Shown piece by piece: positions 18,101-26,737 of a DNA stretch of 64,000 nucleotides; the first letter of the stretch is position 1; each line of letters begins with the position of its first letter. The notes below the pieces were generated by a model, which was given only the letters and a program-made list of their open reading frames with translations, searched no databases and had not been told where the DNA came from. Source of the stretch: ZC4RG30 sp040508085 (lineage in GTDB: Bacteria > Pseudomonadota > Gammaproteobacteria > Steroidobacterales > Steroidobacteraceae); the NCBI GenBank assembly GCA_040508085.1, contig JBEVNO010000149.1, forward strand, positions 1 to 64,000, read 5' to 3'. Made by a program: the position numbers and the translations under genes.

Positions 18101-18343
18101 CGACAGGTCGCCGAGACGACGCAGCGCCTCCGCGCGCATGGCCGGATCGGTCTGAGTCAGATCGAGGAACTGGCGGTAACTTTCCATGGCCTTGCCGGCG
18201 TCGGCATCGGCCGGCGCATCCTTGCGGATCTCCACGCGGCGCTTCTGCAGATCCTTCAGCGTGGGCTCGGCAGGCACACGATCAGCGGCCGACGCAGCCA
18301 GCGGCACCGCCACGGCCAGCACCAGCAGCAGCCTGCCCGTCAT
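15131..18343 (-). CDS. Large exported tetratricopeptide-repeat protein (1070 residues)
   Basis: A 1070-residue protein with a signal peptide (MTGRLLLVLAVAVPLAASAA) and TPR-like helical repeats along nearly its whole length. Recognisable units include YQVLYQLARAYETTGQPEKAL with YPDMREIGEVHFRRGELLF, and a last pair around LNELGIVLRQRGQFAAAAETYGRALALAPDN. Such solenoids are periplasmic scaffolds. It overlaps both neighbours by 4 nt, the upstream 636-residue TPR protein and the downstream small exported protein. In gliding and TonB-type complexes TPR proteins link inner-membrane motors to envelope partners; that role here is inference. Confidence 0.87.
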   Translation of the reverse strand: MTGRLLLVLAVAVPLAASAADRVPAEPTLKDLQKRRVEIRKDAPADADAGKAMESYRQFLDLTQTDPAMRAEALRRLGDLSLEGGELDRAAAEGASIDIGGADAIRLYTQRLQAYPDHPRNYQVLYQLARAYETTGQPEKALAALDEVVQRYPDMREIGEVHFRRGELLFSARRYADAEKAYAEVTQRGAGPFYQQALYKQGWSLFKQNLNEESLPVFGRLLDAQLRDPGSPRGMKPLDTLQRADRELVEDTLRVMSLTFSYQDGIEPLNRFVDAQGKPPYAALLYSRLGDLFVEKQRYQDGAGAYRAWVAREPNDEFSPLLSTLAIEAYRKGGFAQLVLEGKREYVGNYNLGTAFWQGRQRADYPQIVTELKTHLTDLAAYHHAEAQKSRRREDYAQAARWYRLQLESFPQDETSAQVNYRLADALYEGGDFAAAATEYEHTAYGYAPGADTAKAGYAALAAYQKQEALLPEGERQAWHMKATESGVKFAQTYPAHADSAGVLTRATEDLYKARNLPRAIEVGGILLARDPPASAAQRRIAYSVIGQSRFDQGEFAGAEAAWSQARPLAAGDPQLARTLGEQLSVAVYRQAEARRAAGDAAGAIDEFLRVASVAPGTSAVETAQYDAAAELIKLKDWPRAIGVLETFRRDYPQSPQQSDVTAKLAVAYMEAGRGEASAAEFERISSARDQAPDVRLEALGLAADQYAKSGNTSRAVAMLERLVTEFPAPAAERIETRQRLLDYARTAGDGQRVTYWQREIVKADASAGGARTDRTRYLAAKASLALAAPARDSFRALKLTAPLTRSLAPKRKALDTALAGYKAAAAYNIAEVATEASFEIAELYRQLGADLMASERPRNLDAEAIEQYDLLLEEQALPFEEQAITLHETNAARSRDGLYDAGVQASFSALAKLLPARFGKTELSIPWSEGLMLPAAAAVSYQQGSAQLARGELPAAQASFEEAARFAPENAAPLNELGIVLRQRGQFAAAAETYGRALALAPDNAAALRNVAVLRDIYLDDPVAALAPLERYQVLTGEDRPVTSWIADVKQRAGKRTSTTTPGAQAEVR

Positions 18344-20250
18344 GGTTTGGCACCCGCCGGCCTGGCGGGCGGGCGCGTGGCCCCGTCGGCGGCCTGGTCG
18401 TACAACGTGGCCAGCGCGAAGCGCGCCTGGATCTCGTACTCCTCGATGCGCGCCTTCTGCGCGTCCAGCTCGCCGATGGCGATGCCGGCAAGCAGGCCCG
18501 ACTGGTCGGCCGCCGCGCCGGCCAGCGCGGCGCGCAGCGCCGTCATGCGCTGCTGCAGCTGCGCGATGCGGGCGGCGAAATCGCCGGTGGTGGTGGGCGC
18601 TTCACGGCGTGCCTGCTGCACCCGCAGCCAGCGGGAGCCGGCATCGGCCAGCGCACGGTCCAGGGACTGCAGCTCGCGGCGCTGCTGGTACAGGCGCTCG
18701 GGATAATTCTGGCGCAGGTTCCAGTACAGGACGCCCTTGACCAGACGGAGCTTGTCGCGCAGTGCCTCGGTCTCGGCCCCTTCCGGCTCGGATTCGAGCG
18801 CGTCCTCCAGCTGCATGACGCGCTCCCACTGCGCGCGCTCCGCCGGTCCGCCCAGCGCCGCGACATCCTCGGCATTGACGATCTGGTTCATGCGCCCTGC
18901 CGCGGCCTGCCGCTGTGCCGTCAGCTGCTCCAGCGGATTGGCAGCCAGCAATGCATCCACGCGCGGCGTGCGTTCGGCGTAGGCCTTCTCGCGCGCGTCG
19001 ATCATGTCCGAATACACCACCATGTTCTCGTCCCAGCGCGCCAGCGTGGAGCCGAGATAGGCGAGGTCACGGTAATTCTTCAGGCCCTCCTGGAACTCGT
19101 TGCCTGCCAGGACGGGAAACAGGTAGCGCGTCTCCGGTTCATCAGGCAGTGCCTGCAACTGCCAGAACCAGCCAAGCTGCGTGGAGCCGGCGTCGTCGGC
19201 GCCCAGCAGGTTGGACAGCAGGCTGCCCTCGCGTATGCGCGCCTCGGAGGCATCGATGCGCCCGCGCTCGGCGGCGAAGGAAGTCAGTGCCTGCTCGTAG
19301 TATTGCGCGGCCTGCCCTGCCGCGCCGAGCTGCGCGAAGGCGTAGGGCACTGCAAGATAGGCCTCCTGCACGGCGGCATCGAGCAGATTGCGGTCGCGCA
19401 GTTCCAGCAGCGGCGTCAGCGCCGCCTCATGCTGCCCGAGTGTCGTATGCGCCCAGCCCAGCCCCAGCAGCGCACGGTTGGATTGCGGCCCGTTGAGGCG
19501 TACGCGCTCCAGGAAGCCCATCGCGCGCGCCGGCTCATTGGCCTGCAGCCAGGCGAAACCCAGCGCCAGGTTGGCCTTGTCCTTCAGATCCAGCAGCTCG
19601 GGGTCGGTGGTTGCGAGCATGCCCACGGTGTCCAGGATGGGCGTGCCGTCGGCGATGCGGTTATTGCGCATCAGCGCCACGCCGATATTGAAGCGCGCGA
19701 ACTGCAGCCAGCTGCTCGGGCTGGTCCACGTGGACAGCAGCGCAATGGCCTCGTCGTAGCGGCCGAGCCGCATCAGCGCATTGCCTTCCAGGTGCACGCG
19801 TTCGGCCTGTTGCGCAGGGGCAAGCTTGCCGTCGATGCGGCGCAGGGAATCCACGGTGCGGTCAAAATAACCGCGCGTGTACCAGACCTTGGCAAGATAA
19901 AACCAGGCGCGGCCACGCACGGTGGCCGGAATGTCCCGCACCAGCAGGGATTCGAAACGACGCCCGGCTTCGTTGTGCATCCCCAGCTGCAGGTACAGCC
20001 CACCGGCCAGCAGCTCGGCCTCGCCTTCATGGTGCGGTATGAGGTGCCATTGCGAGTAGGCCTCGAGCCGCGTCAGCGCTTCTAAATCCTCGCCCATGTA
20101 GGCCTGGAACAGCACGTCGCCGTAATGCAGGTCCTGCACGCTGGTGATCGGCAGATTGTCACCAGGCTTCTGCGCGGCAACCACGGGCTGCACTGCCGCG
20201 GTGAATGCGGCAGCAGCAACCATGGCGGCGATGGCGTGGCGCAGCATCAC
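18340..20250 (-). CDS. Exported TPR protein (636 residues)
   Basis: A 636-residue protein with signal peptide MMLRHAIAAMVAAAAFTAAV and cleavage near VVAA. The first 350 residues form TPR-like repeats (GELYLQLGMHNEAG-type units, WFYLAKVWYTRGYFDRTVDSL, LGLGWAHTTLGQHEAAL). The C-terminal 250 residues are a long, charged, coiled-coil-prone helix rich in Arg, Glu and Ala, including RIAQLQQRMTALRAALAGA. The 3' end overlaps the next TPR gene by 4 nt. It begins 10 nt after the preceding gene. The helical rod could span periplasmic space, but no family function is known to me. Confidence 0.85.
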   Translation of the reverse strand: MMLRHAIAAMVAAAAFTAAVQPVVAAQKPGDNLPITSVQDLHYGDVLFQAYMGEDLEALTRLEAYSQWHLIPHHEGEAELLAGGLYLQLGMHNEAGRRFESLLVRDIPATVRGRAWFYLAKVWYTRGYFDRTVDSLRRIDGKLAPAQQAERVHLEGNALMRLGRYDEAIALLSTWTSPSSWLQFARFNIGVALMRNNRIADGTPILDTVGMLATTDPELLDLKDKANLALGFAWLQANEPARAMGFLERVRLNGPQSNRALLGLGWAHTTLGQHEAALTPLLELRDRNLLDAAVQEAYLAVPYAFAQLGAAGQAAQYYEQALTSFAAERGRIDASEARIREGSLLSNLLGADDAGSTQLGWFWQLQALPDEPETRYLFPVLAGNEFQEGLKNYRDLAYLGSTLARWDENMVVYSDMIDAREKAYAERTPRVDALLAANPLEQLTAQRQAAAGRMNQIVNAEDVAALGGPAERAQWERVMQLEDALESEPEGAETEALRDKLRLVKGVLYWNLRQNYPERLYQQRRELQSLDRALADAGSRWLRVQQARREAPTTTGDFAARIAQLQQRMTALRAALAGAAADQSGLLAGIAIGELDAQKARIEEYEIQARFALATLYDQAADGATRPPARPAGAKP

Positions 20251-20259
20251 TGTGGAACG

Positions 20260-20937
20260 CTATTCCCAGTCCTTGATGAGAAATTCCGGCTGGCGCTTGA
20301 TCTGCCGGTCGGAAACTCTCAGTTCCACGTACTTGGCACCCACCGACTTCTCGAATTTCAGCGTGGCGCCGCGGCTGTAATCCTGGCCGGCCGGGCCCTT
20401 GCCCGTGAACAGCGCCACCAGCTCGTGGCTGCCCACGCGCAGGTTGCCAAGGAACAGGCGCTGCACGCCGCCCTTCAGCAGGGCCTCGGCCTCGCGCGCT
20501 GTATAGAGATGCTTGGCCACCTGCTTGTCATCCATGCGCAGCTCGACCGTGTCCAGCGCGAAGAACTCACCGACATCCATGGACAGGAACACCGCCACCT
20601 GCGTGTTGGCCGGGAACAGCAGCTCCTCCTCGAGCACGAACAGGTCGCGGTTGAGGTCCACCACGTCTTTCTTGATGGCCTGGATCTGCTCGTCCAGCGC
20701 GCGCGAGTCCTCAAGCGTCGAGGCCGGAGGCAGCGACACCGGTACGGAGTTGGCGGCGGGCGGGGCTCCGCGCACCGGCGCAGTCACTGCAGCGGGTGCG
20801 CCAGGACCCGGCACGGTCGCGCCCTTGCGCGTCGTGGACCAGGCATCCGTGCCGGACATGGGTTGGACGGGCGCCGCGGCGATGACCGCGCCAGGCAGCA
20901 CCAGCAGCAGGGAAAACACTATGGACGAACGCTTCAT
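20260..20937 (-). CDS. Exported protein with coiled-coil, unknown (Exb/TPR operon)
   Basis: A 225-residue protein from ATG 20937 (MKRSSIVFSLLLVLPGAVIAA signal peptide); the frame could start 7 codons earlier but those residues spoil the signal. After a Pro/Ala linker comes a short heptad-like helix (DEQIQAIKKDVVDLNRDLFV), then a beta-rich domain with FPANTQVAVFLSMDVGEFF and a C-terminal block on ligand-like strands (KYVELRVSDRQIKRQPEFLIKDW). No known family is recognised. Position between the thioredoxin-like and first TPR gene makes it a likely periplasmic component of the same machine. Confidence 0.75.
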   Translation of the reverse strand: MKRSSIVFSLLLVLPGAVIAAAPVQPMSGTDAWSTTRKGATVPGPGAPAAVTAPVRGAPPAANSVPVSLPPASTLEDSRALDEQIQAIKKDVVDLNRDLFVLEEELLFPANTQVAVFLSMDVGEFFALDTVELRMDDKQVAKHLYTAREAEALLKGGVQRLFLGNLRVGSHELVALFTGKGPAGQDYSRGATLKFEKSVGAKYVELRVSDRQIKRQPEFLIKDWE

Positions 20938-20958
20938 GATGCCTCTTGCCTGTCGCAA

Positions 20959-21480
20959 CTATTCGTCGAGGAGAACGCGGATCTGTTCCAGATAGCGCGC
21001 CTCGCTGTCCCTGCTGAACTCACGATGCACCTGCCGGACCACGCCGCTGCGATCCACCAGCACCAGCATCGGCAGAGCGTCGATGCGGTATTCACGCGCC
21101 ACCTCTTTCTGCGGGTCCAGCAGCACCGGAAAACTCACCGGATGCGCGATGGCGAATTCCGCCGCAGCGAGCTGGTCGTCATCGACATTCACCGCGAAGG
21201 CCCGCAGCCCGGCGGAGGAATAGGTATCGATGAGGCGGCTGAGCGCGGCCAGCTGCGCAGCGCACTGCGTGCAACGGCTGCCCCAGAACCCCAGCAGCAC
21301 CACTTCACCACGGTATTCCGACAGCCTGAAGTTCGTGCCGGAGGTCGCCTTCAGGGCGAAATCCGGCGCGCGGGCTCCCAGCAGCCGGTAGGCAGGTGCC
21401 GCGGCCTGGGCCGCCGCCGCCAGCATCAGTGCCGCGGTAAGAATTAGGAAGCGCCGTCGGATCTGCACAGCAGCAAGCAC
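20959..21480 (-). CDS. TlpA-like periplasmic thioredoxin, first gene of the Exb/TPR operon
   Basis: A 173-residue exported thioredoxin-fold protein of the AhpC/TSA-TlpA type. A signal segment (RRRFLILTAALMLAAAAQA) precedes the fold; the redox pair is CTQC in FWGSRCTQCAAQL, and the cis-Pro loop is DALPMLVLVD. GTG at 21480 or GTG at 21468 could be the start; neither has a strong Shine-Dalgarno. It would reduce or isomerise disulfides in a partner. As the first gene of the nine-gene operon, it may serve cysteine-containing components of that system. Confidence 0.82.
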   Translation of the reverse strand: MLAAVQIRRRFLILTAALMLAAAAQAAAPAYRLLGARAPDFALKATSGTNFRLSEYRGEVVLLGFWGSRCTQCAAQLAALSRLIDTYSSAGLRAFAVNVDDDQLAAAEFAIAHPVSFPVLLDPQKEVAREYRIDALPMLVLVDRSGVVRQVHREFSRDSEARYLEQIRVLLDE

Positions 21481-21558
21481 CGCAGGGAATTTAACAGTAC
21501 GTGACAGGATAACGCGGCATTACTGCGTGGCAATGACTCCGTTCACAGACGCGCCCGC

Positions 21559-23094
21559 TCAAGCAATCTGGCCGAAGGCTGTCAGGGCACCCAACTGGGC
21601 GCCCAGGCCATGGCGCGGGAACAGGGTCTGCATCTGCCCTTCCTGTCCGTGCAGCGCGAGGTAGTTGAGGATGACCTCCTCCACCAGCAGGTTCACGGCA
21701 TTGGCGCCCGGGTGCGAGGAAGTGACCACCGACGCATCGCCGCTGTACCAGCCGATCTGGTTGCGGATGGCGGGCGGGCGGCCGGCCGGGTTGTACACCA
21801 GGAAGAATGCCGCGGCGGTGGCCTGGTTGTCGCCCGTCCACACGCCCTTGCCACGGCCGTTGACCGAATTGTCGATCATGCCGTTGGAGGACAAGGAGCC
21901 ATCGCTGAAGACATAGATCATCAGCGGCCGCATCTTGCGGGCCGCGTATTCGAGGCAGGCGCCGATGCACTCGCCAGCGCGCAGGTCGCGCATCTCGCCG
22001 GTGGCGCGGTCGCCGGTGTGGTAATCGAAACCGCCCATCTGGATGGTGCCGGCACCGGCGTTGCCATCGATGACCATCTTCATCACCGCGGCGGTTTTCT
22101 GGTACTCGCGGTCGCTGTTGTAGGCGGCCTGGGTGAAGATGCCGGCCGGGCCCACCACCAGCGGGTCGATGCCCGGGTCGAGCGAGGCCGGATCGTTGAA
22201 GCGTTCCGCCAGGTAGGCTGACTTCACGTAGCCGCATTTGTTGAAACGCTTCAGGTCGGCATCGGTGGCGAGGCCGGTGGACACCACGCCGTGCTTGCGA
22301 TGCGTGAGCACCGCCATCGATTCCATCACCGCCACCGCATCGGCCGGATCGGGGAACAGTGATCCGAGCTCGCCCGTATCCACCAGGCCCGTGACGTCAC
22401 TGGCGCGGTCGACCTTGGTGGGCCGCACCTGTGGATCAACCATGGCGGCCGGCGCCATCGAGTTGCCGCCGGAGTCGGAGCTGACCGAACCGATCAATGT
22501 CAGCAATTCGCCCTTGGCGCCGGTGTGGGCGATGCCATACATCGGATTGTGCGGATTGTTGCCGGTATCGTTTTCCGAACGCGCCGCAATGACGGCGCCG
22601 TTGGTGCCGGCGCGCGTCGCCGCCTGCGCGCGCAGGTTCATGCCGCGCAGGAAGGCGCTGTCGGAATGGAAGGCCAGTCCATAGGTCTGGTCGACGAACA
22701 GTGGATCAGCCGGCGTCATGTTGCCGGGCAGGCCCAGCTTCGAATAGCCGGCGGTCGTCAGCAGGTCGAGCTGCCCACCCTGCCGACCCATCAGCACATT
22801 GGAGCCGGCGATGTTCGCGCCGCCGGACAGATCGAAGGCGATGAAAGGGATCTTGCCGGCGCCGCCGGTGATGCCGCAGCCGCTGGATCCGATCGGGGCG
22901 AGGTCCGCCAGCACGTCTGCATGCGCACCCCGCGCCGCCAGCAAGCCCAACACCCCGGGTACCATGACCGAGGCACTGCCGGTGACCAGGCCCGCGGACA
23001 GGAAGTCGCGACGCGTGACCGGCCGGCGATGATCGCCGAACAGCAGCGGCTCATTCAGGCCACGACCCCTGGGAATCTTGCGGATGTAACGCAT
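21559..23094 (-). CDS. Tat-exported DUF1501-like protein
   Basis: A 511-residue protein with a twin-arginine leader: TRRDFLSAGLVTGSASV, then a hydrophobic stretch ending in GAHA. The body resembles the DUF1501 group of exported proteins within the alkaline-phosphatase-like superfamily, with FIAFDLSGGANIAGSN near the mature N-terminus, MGGFDYHTGDRATGEMRDL and YVFSDGSLSSNG in the C-terminal half. DUF1501 proteins usually sit next to large exported cytochromes, as here. Metal or cofactor binding before export would explain the Tat route. It is the last gene of a three-gene unit, 14 nt after the LamG cytochrome gene. Function is unknown. Confidence 0.78.
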   Translation of the reverse strand: MRYIRKIPRGRGLNEPLLFGDHRRPVTRRDFLSAGLVTGSASVMVPGVLGLLAARGAHADVLADLAPIGSSGCGITGGAGKIPFIAFDLSGGANIAGSNVLMGRQGGQLDLLTTAGYSKLGLPGNMTPADPLFVDQTYGLAFHSDSAFLRGMNLRAQAATRAGTNGAVIAARSENDTGNNPHNPMYGIAHTGAKGELLTLIGSVSSDSGGNSMAPAAMVDPQVRPTKVDRASDVTGLVDTGELGSLFPDPADAVAVMESMAVLTHRKHGVVSTGLATDADLKRFNKCGYVKSAYLAERFNDPASLDPGIDPLVVGPAGIFTQAAYNSDREYQKTAAVMKMVIDGNAGAGTIQMGGFDYHTGDRATGEMRDLRAGECIGACLEYAARKMRPLMIYVFSDGSLSSNGMIDNSVNGRGKGVWTGDNQATAAAFFLVYNPAGRPPAIRNQIGWYSGDASVVTSSHPGANAVNLLVEEVILNYLALHGQEGQMQTLFPRHGLGAQLGALTAFGQIA

Positions 23095-23108
23095 GTTGGC
23101 TGGATCCT

Positions 23109-25556
23109 TTAGAGAATCGACAGAACGCCGCTGCCGAGCGCTGCGGCACAGGCCGCCTTCGCCACGTTTGCACTGCTCGCGCCCGGCTTGGCAGCCAGCT
23201 TGTCGATCAGCGCCTCAAGCTCGGCGCGCACATCGCTGTCTGCCGGCTGGCTTGCCAGATTGAGGCCGACCGCCTTCTGCAGCAGCGGCGCCACCAGGAT
23301 GTCCTTGCCGGCGCCTGCAAACTGCGCGGCGGGCGCGGCAGCCAGGCTCAGGCCGGCGCCGAAGAAATCGGTGCGCCACTGGGTGTTGTTCACCATTTCC
23401 GAGCAGTACTTGATGGCCAGCTGCGCCACACCGGTCTGGTGTGAGGCCAGGAAGGTCTCGATGGCCGGCACCGGCGGCAGCTGCTGCTGCACCTGCAGGT
23501 AGGTGGCACGCACGCCTGCATTGGTGGTGGGTACACCCGTGATGCGCGACATGCTCTGGTTCAGTTGCTCGAAGGTGCGCACGCCGATATCGGACTGCGC
23601 CGGCAGGTCGACCGGCGCGCTCTCGACGCCCGTCACGGGCGTGCGCGCGAAAGTGTTGCTGCCGATGCGATCGAAGCTCAGGAAGAACACATCGCCCGCC
23701 GGCCCCTTCTGCAGACCCACCACGGTGCCCACCTCGGCCAGCAGCTGGCCCTTGCCTGGCGCGTAGTTGGCAGCGGTGACGCTGATGTCGAGGTTGGCAT
23801 AGGCCTGGCCCGTCGGGGCTTCGCTGCCGTTGACGCCGATGCGCAGGCCCTGGATCGGCACCGAGCCGGGGCGCGCATTCGGATCCAGGCTGATGAAGGT
23901 GGGCTTGCCGAACAGGTAGCTGTAACTGTCGTACTGGCTCACCTCGAACATGATGTAGGCCTGCGGCACGCCGGTGAGCGCCGCCACGTTGAACAGCAGG
24001 AAATACCGCTCACCCACACCGGCGGCAAAGTTCTGCTGTACCTGCTCGGCAGTCAGCGCCCGCTCGTGGACGGCCACGAAGCGGATCACGCCTGACCATT
24101 TGCGGTTGTTGGAGGTCTCGTTGCCCAGCACCAGCGCAAAGGTGTTGTCCCAGTCGGCGAGCGTGCCGCCGCCGCGCGGGTCGGCATCGCCGGTGAAGTT
24201 GCCATTCACGTAAAGGCGCCGGCCGTTGACCGGGTCATAGGTGAGCACCAGATGCTGCAAAGAGGCCTGCGCATCACGGTCGGCATCGCGCGTCAGCTGC
24301 GCCGGTGCGCCGTTGGCGCCGGTGGTGCTGGCGCGCGCCAGCACTTCGTACTGGTAGGCACGCTGGCCGATGGTCACGTTGCGTGCCATCACGCCGCCGG
24401 AATAGCTCACGATGTACGCGTCTTCCTGCGTCACGTTGGCAGGCGCAACCCAGGCCTCGATCGAATACTCGCCGGTTGCCTTCAGCCGGTTGGCGAGCTT
24501 GCTGCTCGCACCGGCCGTGCCGAAGGCCTTGCCGCCGGCCGGTCCGATGTTGATGCCCCAGCCACCCATCCACTGCACATCGCCGTCCATGGAAAGGTTC
24601 AGCGCCGGATCGATGCCACTGGTATCGAAGACGGTGCTGCCCTCGCCGGTCTTGAACTCGTATTTGGCGATGGTGTTGGCTTCGTAGCGATTGCCGCCCG
24701 CGGCCACCGTGCCGTCATAAAGGCGCAGCGCGCGGCTGACCTTCATCGCCGGATCGATCTGCGTGGGCTGGATGCTGCCGGCGAAGGCCGTGATCGCCGC
24801 CTGCATGGCGTTGGCGTCATTGGCGCAGCTGGAGGTCCAGCAGTTGTGGCTCTCCTCGCGCAGGCGCAGCACCAGCCGCGACAGCGACGGATCGTCCAGA
24901 TTGATCTTAGCCTGCACGGCCGCATACGCCTCGTTCACATCGGCGCTGGCAAAGAATGGCGACTGCGGCTGCCGCGGCGGCGTGGCATTGGGTACATGGC
25001 AGCCCAGGCACTGGCCGGCGCCGCGCACCAGCGGCCAGATGGTCGACTGGAACAGTGCCGGGGAATCCGGGAAGGTCTTGCTCGAGCCCACCACCTGATC
25101 GGTCGGCGCCTGCAGCGGGATCTGCGTGCCGCCGCCGGCGGCCGAGCCCGCCCAGTTGCGGATCCAGGTGACCAGGATGTCGGCGCAGGCTGCGTTGCTG
25201 GTCAGCCAGCAGTTGTGGCCGCCGGCCACCTTGGCTACCAGCCGCGACTGGTCCGGCTGCGTCAGGTTCACCAGCGGCAGCGCTTCGGCATGGGCCAGGT
25301 TGACGTCATCGTTGCGCGCGAAGCGCGGCGCCTGGCCGGTGGCATTGTGGCAGCCCCCGCAGCGGTTGCTCGCCTTCACGTTCTGCCAGAAGTTGATGCG
25401 GAAGGACTGGACGTCCGCAGTCTGTGGCGCCGGGCCGGTGTAGTCGTTCACCGCAGGCGGCAACGTATTCGGATTGACCGTGGTCTCAGCCCCGCCGCCG
25501 CAGGCGGCGAGCAGCACGAGGATGGCAGCGGCGAGACCGAGGCGCAGAGTCTTCAT
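23109..25556 (-). CDS. Dihaem c-type lipoprotein with LamG-like domain
   Basis: An 815-residue predicted lipoprotein: signal MKTLRLGLAAAILVLLAAC with lipobox LAAC and Gly residues following. Two haem c sites, CGGCHNATG and CLGCHVPN, lie in the first 220 residues, each followed by paired non-haem Cys in HNCW motifs. A concanavalin-A/LamG-like domain spans about 340-560 (YSIEAWVAPANV, GRRLYVNGNFTGDADP). The C-terminal 250 residues are unassigned. The start at 25556 fits the lipobox; the longer frame adds 47 shadow-like residues. It is flanked by a monohaem gene and a DUF1501-like gene on the same strand. This is an exported, possibly surface-attached redox or carbohydrate-binding protein. Confidence 0.85.
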   Translation of the reverse strand: MKTLRLGLAAAILVLLAACGGGAETTVNPNTLPPAVNDYTGPAPQTADVQSFRINFWQNVKASNRCGGCHNATGQAPRFARNDDVNLAHAEALPLVNLTQPDQSRLVAKVAGGHNCWLTSNAACADILVTWIRNWAGSAAGGGTQIPLQAPTDQVVGSSKTFPDSPALFQSTIWPLVRGAGQCLGCHVPNATPPRQPQSPFFASADVNEAYAAVQAKINLDDPSLSRLVLRLREESHNCWTSSCANDANAMQAAITAFAGSIQPTQIDPAMKVSRALRLYDGTVAAGGNRYEANTIAKYEFKTGEGSTVFDTSGIDPALNLSMDGDVQWMGGWGINIGPAGGKAFGTAGASSKLANRLKATGEYSIEAWVAPANVTQEDAYIVSYSGGVMARNVTIGQRAYQYEVLARASTTGANGAPAQLTRDADRDAQASLQHLVLTYDPVNGRRLYVNGNFTGDADPRGGGTLADWDNTFALVLGNETSNNRKWSGVIRFVAVHERALTAEQVQQNFAAGVGERYFLLFNVAALTGVPQAYIMFEVSQYDSYSYLFGKPTFISLDPNARPGSVPIQGLRIGVNGSEAPTGQAYANLDISVTAANYAPGKGQLLAEVGTVVGLQKGPAGDVFFLSFDRIGSNTFARTPVTGVESAPVDLPAQSDIGVRTFEQLNQSMSRITGVPTTNAGVRATYLQVQQQLPPVPAIETFLASHQTGVAQLAIKYCSEMVNNTQWRTDFFGAGLSLAAAPAAQFAGAGKDILVAPLLQKAVGLNLASQPADSDVRAELEALIDKLAAKPGASSANVAKAACAAALGSGVLSIL

Positions 25557-25570
25557 GTTGGTGCGCACCG

Positions 25571-26737
25571 TTATTGCCCCTTGCAGTAGGCCGCGGTCTC
25601 GGCAAACACGTCCTTGACGCGATAGCCGTTGCGGAACACGGAGATGATGTCGTTGACCTTGCCCCGGTCGGTGGCGTTCACGGGGGGGCGCAGGCACACG
25701 GTGCGGAACACCTTCTCGACCTGGCAGCGCGCGAACTGCGTGCTGTTGGCCAGTTCCCCACCCATCGACTTGGCGCCATTGCCGCTGCCGCCACTGGCCG
25801 ACCAGCCAAGCACCGTGTTGGCACCCTGGCGCCAGTAATTGTTCCAGCCGTCATTGGGCGTGACATAGCCGGGCTTGAAGTTGTCCTGGTTGATCAGGTA
25901 TTTCGGCTGCACCTTGCCGTCGGTGTATTCGATGCGGCCGGTGGTTTCGTTGAAGGTGTAATAGGCGAAGGCCTGCGCCAGCGGATCCATGCCGCTGTGG
26001 CAGCCGATGCAGCTGTTCAGGAAGATGCGGCTGTCGCCACCCGGCGAGCGGCTGACATCCTGGCGGATGCGGTCCGGTGGCAGGTGCACATCCTGCACCT
26101 GCTCCATGTCCTTGCACATCTGGCTCATCAGCGTGAAGCGGAACATTGCGCGGTTGGTGCCGGCAATGAAGAACGCCTGCGCCGCGGCGCGCGTGGTCAT
26201 CACGCCCGCCGTGGCGGCGGCCGGAATGCCGGTGTGCGCGGACTGTGTACTGCGCACCAGCACCGCTGCACTGCTCAGGTCGCGGTCCTCGTCCTCGAGC
26301 TGCTCGTACAGGCTGTTGTTGGCCGGCGAGTAGGCCGGCAGGCCGCTGCCGCCGATATAGAGGATGTCGCCAGAGAGCACCTCGCGATAATCAACGTCGT
26401 CGCGGATCATGCCGATGACTGTGGCGGTGTAGTCGTTGAGCGGTGCGAACACCGTCTGGTCACGGTTGGTCCACGGCGTGATCCAGTTCTTCAGCGTCGT
26501 GGTGTAGAAACTCTTGCTCTGCATGGCGATGCGCGCCGCGCCCTGCGCATCGCCGCTGGCCACCAGTGCCGACATCTGGTCGAGCACGGCCGCCGTCGGA
26601 GGCACGCCCGCGATGCGGTCGTGGATGCGCTTGGCCTGGTCGCGCGCGCCGGCATGGACGAGACCCGCCGCGCACAGCGACAGCGCCAGTGCTGCCGCAG
26701 CTGCGGCCCGGCTTCTGCCCAGGTGTAGTGGTTTCAT
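25571..26737 (-). CDS. Exported monohaem c-type protein, first gene of the haem/DUF1501 unit
   Basis: A 388-residue exported protein (MKPLHLGRSRAAAAAALALS signal, cleavage near VHA). One haem c site, CIGCHSGMDPL, sits near residue 255 and resembles the haem-proximal region of DUF1588/DUF1592-type exported proteins found with DUF1501 partners. There are other Cys near the C-terminus (CQVEKVFRTVC, YCKG) that could form disulfides. ATG at 26737 has AGGA about 11 nt upstream; the longer frame has no signal peptide. It precedes the dihaem lipoprotein gene by 14 nt. Confidence 0.82.
   Translation of the reverse strand: MKPLHLGRSRAAAAAALALSLCAAGLVHAGARDQAKRIHDRIAGVPPTAAVLDQMSALVASGDAQGAARIAMQSKSFYTTTLKNWITPWTNRDQTVFAPLNDYTATVIGMIRDDVDYREVLSGDILYIGGSGLPAYSPANNSLYEQLEDEDRDLSSAAVLVRSTQSAHTGIPAAATAGVMTTRAAAQAFFIAGTNRAMFRFTLMSQMCKDMEQVQDVHLPPDRIRQDVSRSPGGDSRIFLNSCIGCHSGMDPLAQAFAYYTFNETTGRIEYTDGKVQPKYLINQDNFKPGYVTPNDGWNNYWRQGANTVLGWSASGGSGNGAKSMGGELANSTQFARCQVEKVFRTVCLRPPVNATDRGKVNDIISVFRNGYRVKDVFAETAAYCKGQ

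Noticed and set aside
16619..18706. A 695-codon plus-strand open frame opposite the TPR genes.
   Set aside because: No domain and spans two minus-strand genes that have signal peptides and repeats.
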